Shown here: positions 43,940-54,985 of the stretch, in pieces | Numbering within the stretch: position 1 is the stretch's first letter | Layout of the letters: each line of letters begins with the position of its first letter | DNA from: Thalassospira lucentensis | GTDB taxonomy: Bacteria > Pseudomonadota > Alphaproteobacteria > Rhodospirillales > Thalassospiraceae | Direction of reading: 5' to 3' | Length of the DNA: 64,000 bases | Assembly (NCBI RefSeq): GCF_032921865.1 | Contig: NZ_CP136684.1 | Location: 1,532,501-1,596,500, forward strand | The notes under the pieces: generated by a model | What the model saw: only the letters and a program-made list of their open reading frames with translations | Told to the model about the DNA's origin: nothing | The model's database searches: none | Position numbers and translations under genes: made by a program

Positions 43940-44668
43940 TCAGGACAATGCCCTGATGGCATCTGCCAGATCAATACGGCCGTCATAAAGCGCACGCCCG
44001 GAAATCGCGCCGTCAATCCCGGCATCGGTATGTTTGGCAACCGCTATCAGATCATCCAGCGATGAAACACCGCCTGATACGATGACCGGGGTCGAAATCG
44101 CACTGGCAAGGGCCACTGTGCTTTCGATATTGGGGCCGCCCATTGCACCATCGCGGTCAATATCGGTAAAGATGATTGCGGTGACACCGCAATCCTCGAA
44201 TTTTTGTGCCAATTCAAGGGCGGTGACTTCGGATGTTTCGGCCCAGCCTTCGACCGCGACATAGCCACTGCGGGCATCAATACCAACCGCAATCCGGCCC
44301 GGCCATTTTACACAGGCTTCCTTGACGAAATCGGGATTACGCAGGGCCACAGTGCCAAGGATCACACGGGTAATACCCTTGTTAAGCCAGTAATCAACCG
44401 TTTCCATCGTGCGAATACCGCCGCCAAGTTGTGTTTTGGCCTTGCCAGAGACTGCGGCAAGGATGCTGTCGACAGCTGCGCCATTGACCGGTTCTCCGGC
44501 AAAGGCACCGTTCAGATCAACGATATGGACCCAATGGCAACCAGCAGCAACAAATTCACCAGCCTGCGCGCCTGGATCGTTGTTGAATACGGTGGCCTTG
44601 TCCATATCACCGCGCAGCAGGCGAACGCAGGCACCATCTTTAAGGTCGATTGCCGGATAGAGATTCAC
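43940..44668 (-). CDS. hisA: Phosphoribosylformimino-5-aminoimidazole carboxamide ribotide isomerase HisA
   Basis: 242 residues, a TIM barrel. [16 protein letters not shown] at the N-terminus and [12 protein letters not shown] and [15 protein letters not shown] give the phosphate-binding and catalytic aspartate sites. It carries out the Amadori isomerisation in histidine synthesis. Its start overlaps the end of the GNAT gene by four bases (ATGA-type), so the two are translationally coupled. Confidence 0.97.
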   Translation of the reverse strand: MNLYPAIDLKDGACVRLLRGDMDKATVFNNDPGAQAGEFVAAGCHWVHIVDLNGAFAGEPVNGAAVDSILAAVSGKAKTQLGGGIRTMETVDYWLNKGITRVILGTVALRNPDFVKEACVKWPGRIAVGIDARSGYVAVEGWAETSEVTALELAQKFEDCGVTAIIFTDIDRDGAMGGPNIESTVALASAISTPVIVSGGVSSLDDLIAVAKHTDAGIDGAISGRALYDGRIDLADAIRALS

Positions 44669-45219
44669 TGGTCAGTGTCCTGTATTTTCTTGGTGTAGTA
44701 GTAACCTTCGACCATTTTGCCGTCGACCATCGCATAATAAGGATTGATACCCCAACGGACATAACCCAGCCCATTATAAAGTGCGATGGCAGCAGTCTGG
44801 GTTTCACGAAGATCAAGTTTCAAAACCGAGTAACCGCGTTCACGTGCATAAAATTCGATGCTGCGCACGATGGCCTTTCCATTGCCGCGCCCGCGCGCCC
44901 ACGGTGCCACGAAATGGCCGGTGATCTGGGCCGAATGGCGCTGTGCTTCAAGGTTGGAAGGTGTTTCAAGAAGCTGTGCGGCCCCGGAAATCACGCCGTC
45001 TACACGCGATACAAACAGATGACGTCCCGGCATCAGTAAAACGCCGCGCCAGTATTTTTCCATATCCGGACGATCCGGCGGTGTTAACCAGCCAAAACCA
45101 CCGCCTTCGATGATTGCCTGGGTACAGGCATCAACGATGTCGGAAAGGTCGCCCGCACTAAGTTCCGTAACGCGTTCGGCGGTAACACCGGGTTCGATCG
45201 TATTGCTGGGTGCGGTCAT
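44665..45219 (-). CDS. GNAT family N-acetyltransferase embedded in the his operon
   Basis: About 184 residues. It shows the GNAT acetyl-CoA motif [26 protein letters not shown] and the C-terminal [26 protein letters not shown]. The start is taken as the ATG at 45219, a four-base overlap with the hisH stop; an ATG at 45228 is also possible. The end overlaps the hisA start by four bases. It therefore cannot be expressed apart from the operon. Its substrate is unknown; a role in modifying a histidine-pathway intermediate or product is speculation. Confidence 0.85.
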   Translation of the reverse strand: MTAPSNTIEPGVTAERVTELSAGDLSDIVDACTQAIIEGGGFGWLTPPDRPDMEKYWRGVLLMPGRHLFVSRVDGVISGAAQLLETPSNLEAQRHSAQITGHFVAPWARGRGNGKAIVRSIEFYARERGYSVLKLDLRETQTAAIALYNGLGYVRWGINPYYAMVDGKMVEGYYYTKKIQDTDQ

Positions 45220-45866
45220 GGTTTCCATCCCAGGAAGTTACCAATGATGGTAAGTCCGGTTTTCTGGCTTTTTTCCGGGTGGAATTGCGTGCCGATCATG
45301 TTGTCACGCCCCATCATTGCGGTCAGCGCCCCGCCATATTCGACCGATGCCAGACGCTCGTCCGGGTTTTGCACATGCATGTGATAGCTGTGTACAAAAT
45401 AGGCGTGATCGCCATCCGAAATATCCGACAGCACGGCATGTTTCCTGCCCGACGGATCAAGCACCAGCTCGTTCCAGCCCATATGCGGGATTTTAAGCGA
45501 CGGGTCGGCGGGTTCAATCGCAACCACCTCTCCCTTAATCCAGTCAAGACCCCGGGTATCGGCAAATTCACGCCCGACGGATGACATCAACTGCATGCCG
45601 ACACAAATGCCAAAGAATGGCTTGCCGCCCTTGATGACCTGTTCGTTCAGAACTTCGACCATACCGGTAACGGCATCAAGTCCGGCCCGGCAATCAGCAT
45701 AGGCACCAACACCGGGCAGGACGATATGGCTGGCATTGCGGACCTTTTCCGGATCATCGGTGACAATGATATCGGCGGAAATGCCGTTTTCGCGGGCGGC
45801 GCGTTCAAACGCCTTAGCAGCAGAACGCAGGTTGCCTGAACCGTAATCGATAATCGCAACACTCAT
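45216..45866 (-). CDS. hisH: Imidazole glycerol phosphate synthase subunit HisH (glutamine amidotransferase)
   Basis: 216 residues. The nucleophile cysteine is in [11 protein letters not shown], and the catalytic His-Glu pair in GTQFHPEKS, so the class I glutaminase triad is intact. It supplies ammonia to HisF. The first motif [11 protein letters not shown] is typical. It overlaps the DUF2628 gene at its start and the GNAT gene at its end. Confidence 0.97.
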   Translation of the reverse strand: MSVAIIDYGSGNLRSAAKAFERAARENGISADIIVTDDPEKVRNASHIVLPGVGAYADCRAGLDAVTGMVEVLNEQVIKGGKPFFGICVGMQLMSSVGREFADTRGLDWIKGEVVAIEPADPSLKIPHMGWNELVLDPSGRKHAVLSDISDGDHAYFVHSYHMHVQNPDERLASVEYGGALTAMMGRDNMIGTQFHPEKSQKTGLTIIGNFLGWKP

Positions 45867-46303
45867 GGGTATTGGGTGCTCCCGGATAAGGGGGTGGGTG
45901 CAGCAATTTGCAGGTTATTGTAAGACGCCTGACCGCCACGCAGACGATCAAAGAAGCGATGTTCGGCTGCGTTTTCGTTGGGGCCAGCGACAATTTCGAC
46001 AAGCTTCCAGCCGCGGGCCGTAAGCTTCTTGCGGCGCAAGTCATTGGCAATCAGGCCAAAACCGATGCCGGTCGCAAGGGCGAGGGCAAAATCCATTTCC
46101 GGTCCGCCGTCAAACACATAGATCAGCAGATTGCAAATCAGCGATACGCCAAGCAGGCCAAAAAAAGCGGCCCACAAACGGTGATAAAGCGCCCATATAC
46201 CGCTAAAAACAAAGGCCCAGAAATTAAAGCCTTCGCGGATCAGGATCGCATTTTCCATCGGATCGGCATCGCCGGGATGGGTATGAACTGTGTAAACCTT
46301 CAT
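45863..46303 (-). CDS. DUF2628 membrane protein
   Basis: 146 residues. DUF2628 proteins have a hydrophobic centre with two to three helices ([37 protein letters not shown], then [21 protein letters not shown]), all present here. The start [14 protein letters not shown] and the following [15 protein letters not shown] segment match. Function unknown. It sits between hisB and hisH, overlapping hisH by four bases, as in other alphaproteobacterial his operons. Confidence 0.87.
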   Translation of the reverse strand: MKVYTVHTHPGDADPMENAILIREGFNFWAFVFSGIWALYHRLWAAFFGLLGVSLICNLLIYVFDGGPEMDFALALATGIGFGLIANDLRRKKLTARGWKLVEIVAGPNENAAEHRFFDRLRGGQASYNNLQIAAPTPLSGSTQYP

Positions 46304-46374
46304 CGAAAACCGACTTCCTGTTCCGGGTGATGCGTCACTCGGTCATTCGGATCTGATCAGGGGCATTTGGCGGG

Positions 46375-46974
46375 TTAAAGCGACCCGCCCAGAACACCCT
46401 TGGTCGAGGGAATGGCATCGGATTTGCGCGAATCGATTTCGATCGCACTGCGCAGGGACCTCGCCAGCGCCTTAAAGGCACTTTCGACGATATGATGGTT
46501 GTTATCGCCATACAGGTTTTCGACATGCAGCGTCAGACCTGCGGCCTGGGCAAAGGCCTGGAACCATTCGCGGAACAGTTCGGTGTCCATATCGCCAAGT
46601 TTGTCGCGGGTAAATTCGACATTCCAGATCAGATAGGGGCGGTTTGAACAATCCAGCGCGACACGTGTCAGCGCCTCGTCCATCGGAAGCAGGCAGCTGC
46701 CGTAACGATTGATGCCCTTTTTGTCGCCCAGTGCCTGCGAGAACGCTTGACCAATGGCGATACCGGTATCTTCGGTGGTGTGATGGAAATCGATATGCAG
46801 GTCGCCCTTGGCCCGGACTTTAAGGTCCATCAGGCTATGGCGTGAAAGCTGTTCGAGCATGTGATCAAGGAAGCCAACCCCGGTCTCGACATCATAGATG
46901 CCGGTTCCGTCAAGATTAAGCTCGACCATGATCTGTGTTTCGTTGGTATTGCGCTCTACGCGGGCCTTGCGCAT
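46375..46974 (-). CDS. hisB: Imidazoleglycerol-phosphate dehydratase
   Basis: 199 residues from the ATG at 46974, which has an AAAGGAG ribosome-binding site; the longer frame upstream is not coding. It carries both metal-binding histidine motifs, [18 protein letters not shown] and [18 protein letters not shown]. It is the monofunctional dehydratase, without the phosphatase domain of E. coli HisB. It is the first gene of the operon seen here; hisGDC and hisI are elsewhere. Confidence 0.96.
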   Translation of the reverse strand: MRKARVERNTNETQIMVELNLDGTGIYDVETGVGFLDHMLEQLSRHSLMDLKVRAKGDLHIDFHHTTEDTGIAIGQAFSQALGDKKGINRYGSCLLPMDEALTRVALDCSNRPYLIWNVEFTRDKLGDMDTELFREWFQAFAQAAGLTLHVENLYGDNNHHIVESAFKALARSLRSAIEIDSRKSDAIPSTKGVLGGSL

Positions 46975-47122
46975 GCAAAGCTCCTTTCCTGCAGGTATCG
47001 ATGCATCTGTTGGGTCGTATTTAGCAATAACAGCAGCGAAAAGCCAGTTTAACCGGCTACGCATTGGCCGCAAATATGTCCGGAGCCTGCAGTTGGCCGG
47101 CTCGGGTTGCTTAGCGGGAGGT

Positions 47123-49255
47123 TTATTTGGTTTCGATATGGGAAACGCCACCCCAGTCGCTAGGTGGCGGTGACTTTATGAATTGTCGGCAACGTTTGAT
47201 ATAGATCGAAACAAGTTTGTCCACGCTCGCCTGCGTTTTCAGGGCATTAAAGGCTTCCAGAGACTCTTGCCAGTTGCGGTCTCTATAAAGCTTCATGCAT
47301 GCGTTCCACTTGGAGACCTCGTCATATTGTTCTTTGGTGGCAGAGAGGTCACTATTTGCTTCGTCCTTTTCGCCCAACAGCTCAAAAATATCGACTGGAA
47401 GGGTTGTGCCAACCGGGGAAACGCGGTCCACAAAACGAAACAGGAAGTTTTCCTGTGCTTTTCGGGCGATGGTGCCGCTGGCGAGAATGCGGGTGCCATA
47501 AATTTTGTTCAGCCCCTCTATCCGGGAGGCAAGATTAACCGCTGCACCCAATGCAGTATATTGAATGCGACTTTTTGACCCAACATTGCCAACCACGACC
47601 TGATCGCAATGCAGACCGAACCGTGTACGTAGGGGAAACAGTTCCGACTGGCTGGAAATCGAATTCAATTGCCGTCCGGCATGTCGGCAGGCCAATGCAG
47701 CCCGGCAGGCATGAACGGCATGATCCGGGTCCGTTGTCGGGGCGTTCCAGAAAGCCATGATCGCATCGCCAATATATTTGTCGATCGTGCCGTTGCCATT
47801 GGCGGTGATTTCCTTTTCCATGGCCGCAAAGTAGTTTGACAGTTCAAGCATCAATGCCGTTGGCGCATAGCTTTCGGTCTTGCCGGTAAAGCCCTCAATA
47901 TCGGTAAACATGATCGACAATTCGCGCGATGTACCTCCGATTTCGACGGGGTGGCCAGAGGCAACAATCGACTTCACCAGATCAACAGGTACGTAAGAGC
48001 CAAAGTTCTTCAGACTTACTTTCATATTCGATACCGCATTGGCCAGCGCACTGACTTCGTAAATATGGGACGACATCTGAAAGTCGCCTTCAAGATCGAA
48101 ATGGCCGACTCTCTCGGCCTCCAACGCTACGGCATTAAGCTGGCGGCTTAGCATGCGCGATATGATAACGATCAGAATAACGGTAACAACGATGATGATT
48201 GCCGCAATCTGCAAGACGTTTCGGGTGGTTTCCTTGATGGCACCGACAAATTCATCTTCGGGTACGATGAAGCCAAGTGTTGGGGAAATACCAAATAATT
48301 CGGGAATGGGCGCTGCGGATGCCAGATATTTACGCCCATCTTTGGTTCCTGTGAAGTCGAAGAAAGTCTCGCGACTTTTTATCCATTGCGTAATCGCCGT
48401 TTCGACAATGGAATCATCAATTTTACGATTACCGGCTTCGGTAAATTTCAGATCGGTGGCATCGTCACGTGTCCCGCTATAAGCGATGACACCATCCTCC
48501 CTATCAAGAAGAAAGACACGGCCTTCGTTGCCTATCCGGATGTCGTTCAGGATGTTTGTGATCTTGTCCATTGTCAGGTCCGCGCCGACAACACCCAAGA
48601 GTTTTCCGTCGGTATCTGTCACCCGTTTGGCAAAGGTAACCCCAGGTTTTCCGGTGCTATTAAAAATGTAGAAGCTACTTACGAAAATCTCGTCTTGCTT
48701 ACGTGCACCTTCGTACCAAGGGCGGGTTCTGGGATCATATTCAACGTTGATCTTTTCGCGCCCTGTAACCGTTCCCCAAGATGACTGATACAGGAACGTT
48801 TCGATCATATCATTGGTCGGTCCGTCGATTGTGCGATAGATGATTTTGGTATTTGCGGGTAACGGGCTCTTGTTCGGACCAAATTCCGCAACGCCGACAG
48901 GGACTTGTACGACCTGATAAAATTGCCCTTGATCCTCAAGGCCAAAGAACAAGCCGTAAATATAGGAATAGGGTTTGATCTGGCTTGCCATGACAGCCCC
49001 GCTACGCGGTTCGGTTATGGCTTCTGGGAAGGTTTTGATAAAATCAACGCTTGTTTCAACCACTTGCCCGACCGGGACGATCACATTTATCAGGTTTTCA
49101 ACCGTATTTTCCCGCGCGGAGGTCATCTCGGATCGCGCTGTTTCCAATGCAAGCCGGTGATTACTTTGGTAAAGAATGGCAACAGTGATCCCGATCATGA
49201 ATACCGCGATTGCTGTGAACGCGGTGGTCACACCTATTTGCAGTCTGATCTTCAC
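47123..49255 (-). CDS. dCache sensor class III adenylate/guanylate cyclase
   Basis: 710 residues. An N-terminal membrane helix ([19 protein letters not shown]), a periplasmic dCache-type sensing domain (about residues 30-330, including [18 protein letters not shown] and [16 protein letters not shown]), a second helix ([19 protein letters not shown]), a HAMP-like linker, and the cyclase domain from about residue 440. Metal aspartates are in [11 protein letters not shown] and [14 protein letters not shown]; the purine-binding pocket includes [15 protein letters not shown]. It makes cAMP or cGMP in response to an external ligand. The ligand and the effector are unknown. Confidence 0.9.
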   Translation of the reverse strand: MKIRLQIGVTTAFTAIAVFMIGITVAILYQSNHRLALETARSEMTSARENTVENLINVIVPVGQVVETSVDFIKTFPEAITEPRSGAVMASQIKPYSYIYGLFFGLEDQGQFYQVVQVPVGVAEFGPNKSPLPANTKIIYRTIDGPTNDMIETFLYQSSWGTVTGREKINVEYDPRTRPWYEGARKQDEIFVSSFYIFNSTGKPGVTFAKRVTDTDGKLLGVVGADLTMDKITNILNDIRIGNEGRVFLLDREDGVIAYSGTRDDATDLKFTEAGNRKIDDSIVETAITQWIKSRETFFDFTGTKDGRKYLASAAPIPELFGISPTLGFIVPEDEFVGAIKETTRNVLQIAAIIIVVTVILIVIISRMLSRQLNAVALEAERVGHFDLEGDFQMSSHIYEVSALANAVSNMKVSLKNFGSYVPVDLVKSIVASGHPVEIGGTSRELSIMFTDIEGFTGKTESYAPTALMLELSNYFAAMEKEITANGNGTIDKYIGDAIMAFWNAPTTDPDHAVHACRAALACRHAGRQLNSISSQSELFPLRTRFGLHCDQVVVGNVGSKSRIQYTALGAAVNLASRIEGLNKIYGTRILASGTIARKAQENFLFRFVDRVSPVGTTLPVDIFELLGEKDEANSDLSATKEQYDEVSKWNACMKLYRDRNWQESLEAFNALKTQASVDKLVSIYIKRCRQFIKSPPPSDWGGVSHIETK

Positions 49256-49377
49256 CTGTTCACCCCATCGTCAATTCCCAGGATCAGATATTTCTTTTCC
49301 GGGTTGAAGATTGGTATGTGGTATTGCGCGTTAGGATGAAAACCCATCCATTAGAACAGGCTAAAGGTGCCAAAAGG

Positions 49378-51108
49378 TCAGACAAAGTCAAACTTGTCGA
49401 CGTCAAACAGGCCTTTGTCGGTCATTTTCAGATGCGGGATTACCGGCAAGGCCAGGAAGGCGACCTGAAGGAACGGTTCGGGCAAAACACAGCCAAGATC
49501 CTTGGCCGCAGCGCGCAGTGTGATCAGGTCGTTTTCGACGACCTCGAACGGTTCCGTGCTCATCAGTCCGGCGACCGGTAACGCCAGTTCGGCCGTAATC
49601 CTGCCGCCATCTGCAACGGCAAAGCCGCCACCCAATTCGATCAGGCGATTGACGGCGGCGGCCATATCCGCGTCATTGGCACCGACCACGGTGATATTGT
49701 GGCTGTCATGGCCGACCGAAGATGCAATTGCCCCGCGTTTCAGACCAAAACCACGGACGAAACTGCGCCCGATATTTCCGTTCTTGCCATGGCGTTCGAC
49801 GACGGCCACCTTGATCACATCGTTTTCAAGATCGGGCGTCAGCCCGTTTTCACCAATTTCGAGGGTGGCTTCATCCCGGAAGGTCAGGATCAGGCCGGGT
49901 TTGACCTTGATCACCGGGGTCTGATTCTGACCCGGTTTGGGCTTAGTCATGAAGGCCTCGACGTTGACCGGTTTGGCCTTCATTGATGTTAAACCAATTG
50001 GCGCAACGGTTTCGCGGGCGTCAAACAGACCGTTGGTGACCAGTCGTCCACCGGCAATCACGTCGCTGACCGCACAGGTTTCCAGATCATCAAGGATCGC
50101 GATATCGGCCCGCCAACCGGGCCCGATCAGGCCGCGGTCACGTAGCCCGAAAATACGGGCCGCCGAATGCGATGCCGCGCGATAGACATGATGGATTGGG
50201 CAATTACGTGCCTTTAAATGACCGATTAATCTTTCAATAAGGCTATCAAGATGACCTTCTTCGCCGATATCAAGCGGATTGCGGTCGTCCGTGCACAGTG
50301 CAACGAAGCTTGAAGTGTTTTCATCAAGGATTTCGGCCAGTGCCTCAAGATCCTTGGAAACCGATCCTTCGCGGATCAGGATCGCCATGCCTTTGGCAAG
50401 TTTTTCGCGCGCTTCGGCGGCGGATGTTGCCTCGTGATCGGTGCGAATGCCCGCAGCCATATAGCCGTTCAGTGCAGTGCCTAGAACCAGCGGTGCGTGA
50501 CCGTCAATGTGACCATCCTGAAAGGCTTCAAGTTTTGCCATGATGCCGGGATCAAGGTTCAGAACACCGGGATAATTCATCATTTCTGCCAGCCCTACAA
50601 CCTTGGGATGGTTTCGGAACGGCAGAAGATCATTGATTTCAAGCTGCGCACCCGATGTTTCAAAACCGGTGGCCGGCACGCAGGAAGATAGATTGACGCG
50701 GATATCCATCACGGACCGTTCGGCGCAATCCAGAAAGTATCTAATTCCGTCTGCGCCCAGAACATTGGCAATTTCATGGGGATCACACAGGACCGTGGTC
50801 ACACCATGCGGTAAGACGCAGCGATCAAATTCAAGCGGTGTGACGAGCGAGCTTTCGATATGCAGATGCGTGTCGATGAAGCCCGGAACGGCGAATTTGC
50901 CGGTACAGTCAATTTCGCGATCACCTTCGTATTTGGCGTGGGTGCCGACAATCCGGTCGCCGACAATGGCAATGTCGGTTTCAGTTACTTTGCCGGTGAT
51001 GACATCAAGCAATCTGACATTGCGCAGGACCAGATCGGCCTTGATCCTGCCCTGACCGGCCATAATGCATTTGCCAAGATGGGTGTGGGCAAGGTCGGGA
51101 TTGCTCAT
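49378..51108 (-). CDS. ade: Adenine deaminase
   Basis: 576 residues, the bacterial long form. It has the metal-binding [11 protein letters not shown] motif and the [35 protein letters not shown] and C-terminal [25 protein letters not shown] segments. It converts adenine to hypoxanthine for purine salvage. It is divergent from hslVU, with a 207-base gap. The cyclase gene starts about 120 bases past its stop on the same strand, and no terminator was found between them. Confidence 0.95.
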   Translation of the reverse strand: MSNPDLAHTHLGKCIMAGQGRIKADLVLRNVRLLDVITGKVTETDIAIVGDRIVGTHAKYEGDREIDCTGKFAVPGFIDTHLHIESSLVTPLEFDRCVLPHGVTTVLCDPHEIANVLGADGIRYFLDCAERSVMDIRVNLSSCVPATGFETSGAQLEINDLLPFRNHPKVVGLAEMMNYPGVLNLDPGIMAKLEAFQDGHIDGHAPLVLGTALNGYMAAGIRTDHEATSAAEAREKLAKGMAILIREGSVSKDLEALAEILDENTSSFVALCTDDRNPLDIGEEGHLDSLIERLIGHLKARNCPIHHVYRAASHSAARIFGLRDRGLIGPGWRADIAILDDLETCAVSDVIAGGRLVTNGLFDARETVAPIGLTSMKAKPVNVEAFMTKPKPGQNQTPVIKVKPGLILTFRDEATLEIGENGLTPDLENDVIKVAVVERHGKNGNIGRSFVRGFGLKRGAIASSVGHDSHNITVVGANDADMAAAVNRLIELGGGFAVADGGRITAELALPVAGLMSTEPFEVVENDLITLRAAAKDLGCVLPEPFLQVAFLALPVIPHLKMTDKGLFDVDKFDFV

Positions 51109-51315
51109 GACTATCGTCCTTCATTCTTTGAAATTCTTTTATCGACCAAGGGTAAAGCATGTGGCGGCGATACGCCCTGAATTTTTTAACCTCTTTCGCT
51201 TTGAAACAGTGTTTGTGAATCGGCAATTGTGGTTCGCGGGGCTTGGCCCTTGACCGGGCGGTTGTGCGTGCTAACTCTTGATCGAATGCATTGGATGAAA
51301 ATCTAGGGATTATTT

Positions 51316-51876
51316 ATGAGCGAACAATCGCAGCCGAGCTGGCATGGCACGACGATTCTGTCAGTGCGCAAGGGCAATGAAGTGGTGGTTGCCGGTGATG
51401 GTCAGGTTTCTTTGGGCCAGACCGTAATCAAGGGTAACGCCCGCAAGGTGCGCCGCATCGGCCAGAAAGGCGAGATCATCGTCGGATTTGCCGGGGCAAC
51501 GGCGGATGCCTTTACCCTTTTGGAACGTCTTGAAGCCAAGCTGGATCGTCATCCGGGCCAGACCATGCGCGCCTGTGTTGAACTGGCCAAGGATTGGCGC
51601 ACGGATCGTTATCTGCGCAAGCTTGAAGCAATGATGGCGGTGGCCGACAAGGATGTTTCGCTGGTGCTGACCGGGATGGGTGATGTGCTTGAACCCGAAG
51701 ACGGCATTATTGCCATCGGATCGGGCGGGAACTATGCGCTTGCCGCCGCACGGGCTCTGATTGATCTGGACCTGAGTGCCGAGGAAATTGCCCGCAAAGC
51801 CATGGCGATTGCCGGTGATATCTGTGTTTACACCAATGACAGCGTCACGCTGGAAAAGATCGAGGATGCGAAATAA
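51316..51876 (+). CDS. hslV: ATP-dependent protease peptidase subunit HslV
   Basis: 186 residues. The alphaproteobacterial form has an 11-residue N-terminal extension before the catalytic threonine ([11 protein letters not shown]), which must be removed to expose it. Other motifs are [22 protein letters not shown] and [13 protein letters not shown]. It forms the proteolytic core of the HslVU protease. A CTTGACC sequence at 51249 could be part of a sigma-32-type promoter, though the -10 is weak. hslU follows after 58 bases. Confidence 0.97.
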   Translation: MSEQSQPSWHGTTILSVRKGNEVVVAGDGQVSLGQTVIKGNARKVRRIGQKGEIIVGFAGATADAFTLLERLEAKLDRHPGQTMRACVELAKDWRTDRYLRKLEAMMAVADKDVSLVLTGMGDVLEPEDGIIAIGSGGNYALAAARALIDLDLSAEEIARKAMAIAGDICVYTNDSVTLEKIEDAK

Positions 51877-51934
51877 GGGTGCCGTTTCGGGCCTGACATC
51901 GCATTTCCGTCGCAAGAACTAACGGATAAATTTA

Positions 51935-53245
51935 ATGACCCAACATTTCAGCCCGCGCGAGATCGTTTCCGAACTGGATCGCCATATTATCGGTCAGAAA
52001 GATGCCAAGCGCGCGGTCGCCATTGCCTTGCGCAACCGCTGGCGGCGTCAACAACTTGACGACAATATGCGCAATGAAGTGCTGCCCAAAAACATTCTGA
52101 TGATCGGCCCGACCGGCGTCGGTAAAACCGAAATTGCCCGGCGTCTTGCGAAACTGGCAGAAGCCCCGTTTATCAAGATCGAAGCCACCAAATTCACCGA
52201 AGTCGGTTATGTCGGCCGTGATGTCGAACAGATCGTTCGCGACCTTCTGGAAGTGTCGTTGGACCTTACGCGCGAAAGCATGCGTAAGAAAGTCCGTGCC
52301 AAGGCGGAAATGCAAGCCGAAGAACGCATTCTGGATGGTCTGGTTGGTGAAAATGCATCGGCCGATACCCGCCAGAAATTCCGCAAGATGCTGCGCGAAG
52401 GCGAATTGCAGGACAAGGAGATTGAAATCCATGTCCAGGAAAGCAGTTCATCCTCGTTGCCGACCATCGATATTCCGGGGATGCCGGGGGCACAGATGGG
52501 GATGCTTAACCTGTCGGACGTGTTTGGCAAGGCATTCGGCGGTCAGACCAAACCAAAACGCATGACCGTCGAGGAAGCGTTTGAACGTTTGATCGACGAG
52601 GAAGGCGACAAGCTTCTGGATATGGACAAGGTCACCGCCGAGGCGATCGAGAATGTCGAGCAGAATGGCATCGTGTTCCTTGACGAGATCGACAAGATCA
52701 CAGCACGATCCGAACGCGGCGGCGATGTATCGCGCGAAGGTGTCCAGCGTGATTTGCTGCCGCTAATCGAAGGTACAAGTGTTTCGACCAAACATGGCAC
52801 GGTCAAGACCGATCATATCCTGTTTATCTGTTCAGGTGCATTCCATCTGGCAAAGCCTTCTGACCTGCTGCCGGAATTGCAAGGCCGGTTGCCGATCCGG
52901 GTCGAGCTGAAAGCCCTGACCGAGGAAGATTTCCGCCGTATTCTGATGGAACCGGAAGCGTCCCTTATCAAACAGTATGTCGCATTGTTGAAAACCGAGG
53001 ATGTTACGCTGGAATTTACCGACGATGCAGTTGATGAACTTGCCCGCATTTCGGCCAGCGTCAATGAAACCGTGGAAAATATCGGCGCACGTCGACTGCA
53101 TACGGTGTTGGAAAAGCTTTTGGATGACATCAGCTTTACCGCGACCGACCGGGGTGGTGAGACGGTCAAGATTGATGCGAATTACGTCCGCGAACAGGTC
53201 GATGAGCTTGCCAAGGATGCAGACCTTTCGAAATTCATTCTTTGA
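51935..53245 (+). CDS. hslU: ATP-dependent protease ATPase subunit HslU
   Basis: 436 residues. Walker A GPTGVGKT is at residues 58-65, Walker B in [15 protein letters not shown], and the C-terminal sensor 2 region in [26 protein letters not shown]. The intermediate I-domain covers about residues 110-230. As a hexamer it unfolds substrates into HslV. A terminator 25 bases past the stop ends the hslVU unit. Confidence 0.98.
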   Translation: MTQHFSPREIVSELDRHIIGQKDAKRAVAIALRNRWRRQQLDDNMRNEVLPKNILMIGPTGVGKTEIARRLAKLAEAPFIKIEATKFTEVGYVGRDVEQIVRDLLEVSLDLTRESMRKKVRAKAEMQAEERILDGLVGENASADTRQKFRKMLREGELQDKEIEIHVQESSSSSLPTIDIPGMPGAQMGMLNLSDVFGKAFGGQTKPKRMTVEEAFERLIDEEGDKLLDMDKVTAEAIENVEQNGIVFLDEIDKITARSERGGDVSREGVQRDLLPLIEGTSVSTKHGTVKTDHILFICSGAFHLAKPSDLLPELQGRLPIRVELKALTEEDFRRILMEPEASLIKQYVALLKTEDVTLEFTDDAVDELARISASVNETVENIGARRLHTVLEKLLDDISFTATDRGGETVKIDANYVREQVDELAKDADLSKFIL

Positions 53246-53267
53246 TCCTTGGCGATAGCGAAAAACA

Positions 53268-53297
53268 AAAGACCGGCATAAAAATGCCGGTCTTTTT
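53268..53297. terminator. Bidirectional terminator between hslU and phoR
   Basis: Stem AAAGACCGGCAT (53268-53279) and ATGCCGGTCTTT (53284-53295), four-base loop, then TT on the right and TTGTTTTTC on the left strand. It can end both convergent transcripts. Confidence 0.88.
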
Positions 53298-53329
53298 ATT
53301 TTATGCGAGATATTCAGGTCTTCCCTGAA

Positions 53330-54790
53330 TCAGGCTCGATGCAAGGTTCGGATATTATCGCTGGCCTTGGCAGGCAGATAGACCGTAAAGACCGATCCGA
53401 CACCCTGTTCGCTGTCGATAGTCATTGTGCCGCGGTGGCGCTGCACCAGATGTTTAACGATGGCAAGACCAAGACCGGTGCCGCCAACGGCCCGCGACCG
53501 CGCCGTATCCACTCGGTAAAACCGTTCGGTCAGGCGTGGCAGATGTTCGCGTGCGATCCCGTCTGAATGATCCCGAATGGCGACGGCCAGAACACGGTCA
53601 TGCCGGTAACGGGCTAATGCACCGGGGGTGTTTTTGGCCAATGTGATCGAGACATCAATACTGGTTTTCGGGTGACCGTATTTGATGGCATTTTCGACCA
53701 GATTGACGAAAACCTGCGTCATTTCCTTTTCCTCGCCAACAATTTCCGTGTTGTCGAGTTCGCAGGAAACCTTGATTTCCATGCCTTTCGCTTCGGCTTT
53801 CATGGCGAGAGTCTGTGCGACTTTGTCGATGATCCTGCCGATATCGCAGTCATCGGATGGCGGAGTATGTTCGTTCAACTCAATCCGGGCGAGTGACAGC
53901 AAATCTTCGATCAGATGCTGCATGCGCTGTCCCTGATCACGCATGACCGGCAGGAACTGGTTCAGGGCATCGGGATCATCTTTGGCTGGGCCTTCAAGCG
54001 TTTCGATAAAGCCCAGCAACACTGAAAGTGGTGTGCGCAATTCATGCCCGGCATCGGTTGCGAAATCGGCACGCATTTGTTCAAGCTTGCGAAGTTCGGT
54101 CAGGTCCGAGAAGGACAGAACAAAGTTCCGGTCGCCGGTTGCGGCGGGCAACCGTGCGGTTAGCACATCGAAATGACGATGGGCATCACTTGCCAGTACA
54201 AATTCGGCATGTTTCATCTGCTCGCGTTCGCCCGCGACATCATCAAAGGCGTCCAGCAGGATCGGATCGCGGATATAGCGTGTCAGATCACGACCGATTT
54301 CCAAATTGTGGAATAGGCCACGCGCTGCCTGGTTAAAGCCGGTAACAACGCGTTGCCGGTTCACCATCACCACCGGGTTTGGCAGGTGGTCGAGAATTTC
54401 GGCATCCGTACTGGTCTGGGCTTCGAGATGGGCGATGCGTTCGCGAAACGTGCTGGCGATCTGGGTATAAAGAGACGATAGTTCGGACGCGGCACCGAAA
54501 GAGAGATGCTGTGGCGGTGTGCCACGGAACTTGTCACGCAAAGCCATGGCGTAGCGTGCTACACGGCGCAAATCGCCAAAATAGATGCGCAGGACCCCGG
54601 CAATGCCAAGCCATGCCAGCGTTGCACACAGGATCGCCGTGCCCCAGCCAAGCAATTCCATCGCCGCCAGAATGATAAATATCGTGGCAGTCGGGAATCC
54701 AACCGCAAATGCGGTCATTAACAATTGGCGAAAGCCCAACGGATGCTCCTGATGTTGGGGATCTGTGCCGGTACGCGTTAACGCATGCAA
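53330..54790 (-). CDS. phoR: PhoR-type sensor histidine kinase, orphan
   Basis: 486 residues. Two hydrophobic helices (LLMTAFAVGFPTATIFIILAAMELL; AILCATLAWLGIAGVLRIYF), a PAS-like domain (DHLPNPVVMVNRQRVVTGFN), then HisKA with the phosphate-accepting histidine in ATDAGHELRTPLSVLLGF, and HATPase with LVENAIKYG and REHLPRLTERFYRVDTARSRAVGGTGLGLAIVKHLV, typical of PhoR. The usual DxGxGI box reads DHSDGI, with the first glycine replaced by serine. phoB, phoU and pst genes are not adjacent, which is unusual. An internal ATG at 54718 is an alternative start. Confidence 0.85.
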   Translation of the reverse strand: MHALTRTGTDPQHQEHPLGFRQLLMTAFAVGFPTATIFIILAAMELLGWGTAILCATLAWLGIAGVLRIYFGDLRRVARYAMALRDKFRGTPPQHLSFGAASELSSLYTQIASTFRERIAHLEAQTSTDAEILDHLPNPVVMVNRQRVVTGFNQAARGLFHNLEIGRDLTRYIRDPILLDAFDDVAGEREQMKHAEFVLASDAHRHFDVLTARLPAATGDRNFVLSFSDLTELRKLEQMRADFATDAGHELRTPLSVLLGFIETLEGPAKDDPDALNQFLPVMRDQGQRMQHLIEDLLSLARIELNEHTPPSDDCDIGRIIDKVAQTLAMKAEAKGMEIKVSCELDNTEIVGEEKEMTQVFVNLVENAIKYGHPKTSIDVSITLAKNTPGALARYRHDRVLAVAIRDHSDGIAREHLPRLTERFYRVDTARSRAVGGTGLGLAIVKHLVQRHRGTMTIDSEQGVGSVFTVYLPAKASDNIRTLHRA

Positions 54791-54949
54791 AAAATTTGGA
54801 CTAAAATGATTATGCGCCAGTAAAGATCAAATAAAAGTTAGATGACAGTTTTCAAGCATCGGAAAAGCTTGAAAAAATACGTCGTCTGAACCGTGATCAT
54901 ACATGCGTATAAGCCGGGTTTGCCAATAAATATGCAAATGCGTTAACGC
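54775..54949. promoter_or_regulatory. Two GCGTTAACGC palindromes around the phoR 5' region
   Basis: The same 10-base palindrome GCGTTAACGC occurs at 54775-54784, overlapping the annotated start codons of phoR, and again at 54940-54949. They are 165 bases apart. They could be operator sites, and if so the true phoR start may be farther downstream. The probability of chance was not computed. Confidence 0.35.
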
Positions 54950-54985
54950 CGTTGTCCCGCGTCGGTTTTGACCTCCGATAGCAAA

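Noticed and set aside
46975..47151. Upstream extension of hisB
   Set aside because: The sequence lacks conservation with HisB proteins, and a strong ribosome-binding site precedes the ATG at 46974.
51249..51276. Heat-shock (sigma-32) promoter of hslVU
   Set aside because: CTTGACC is present but the -10 and spacing do not fit well enough to list it as a feature.
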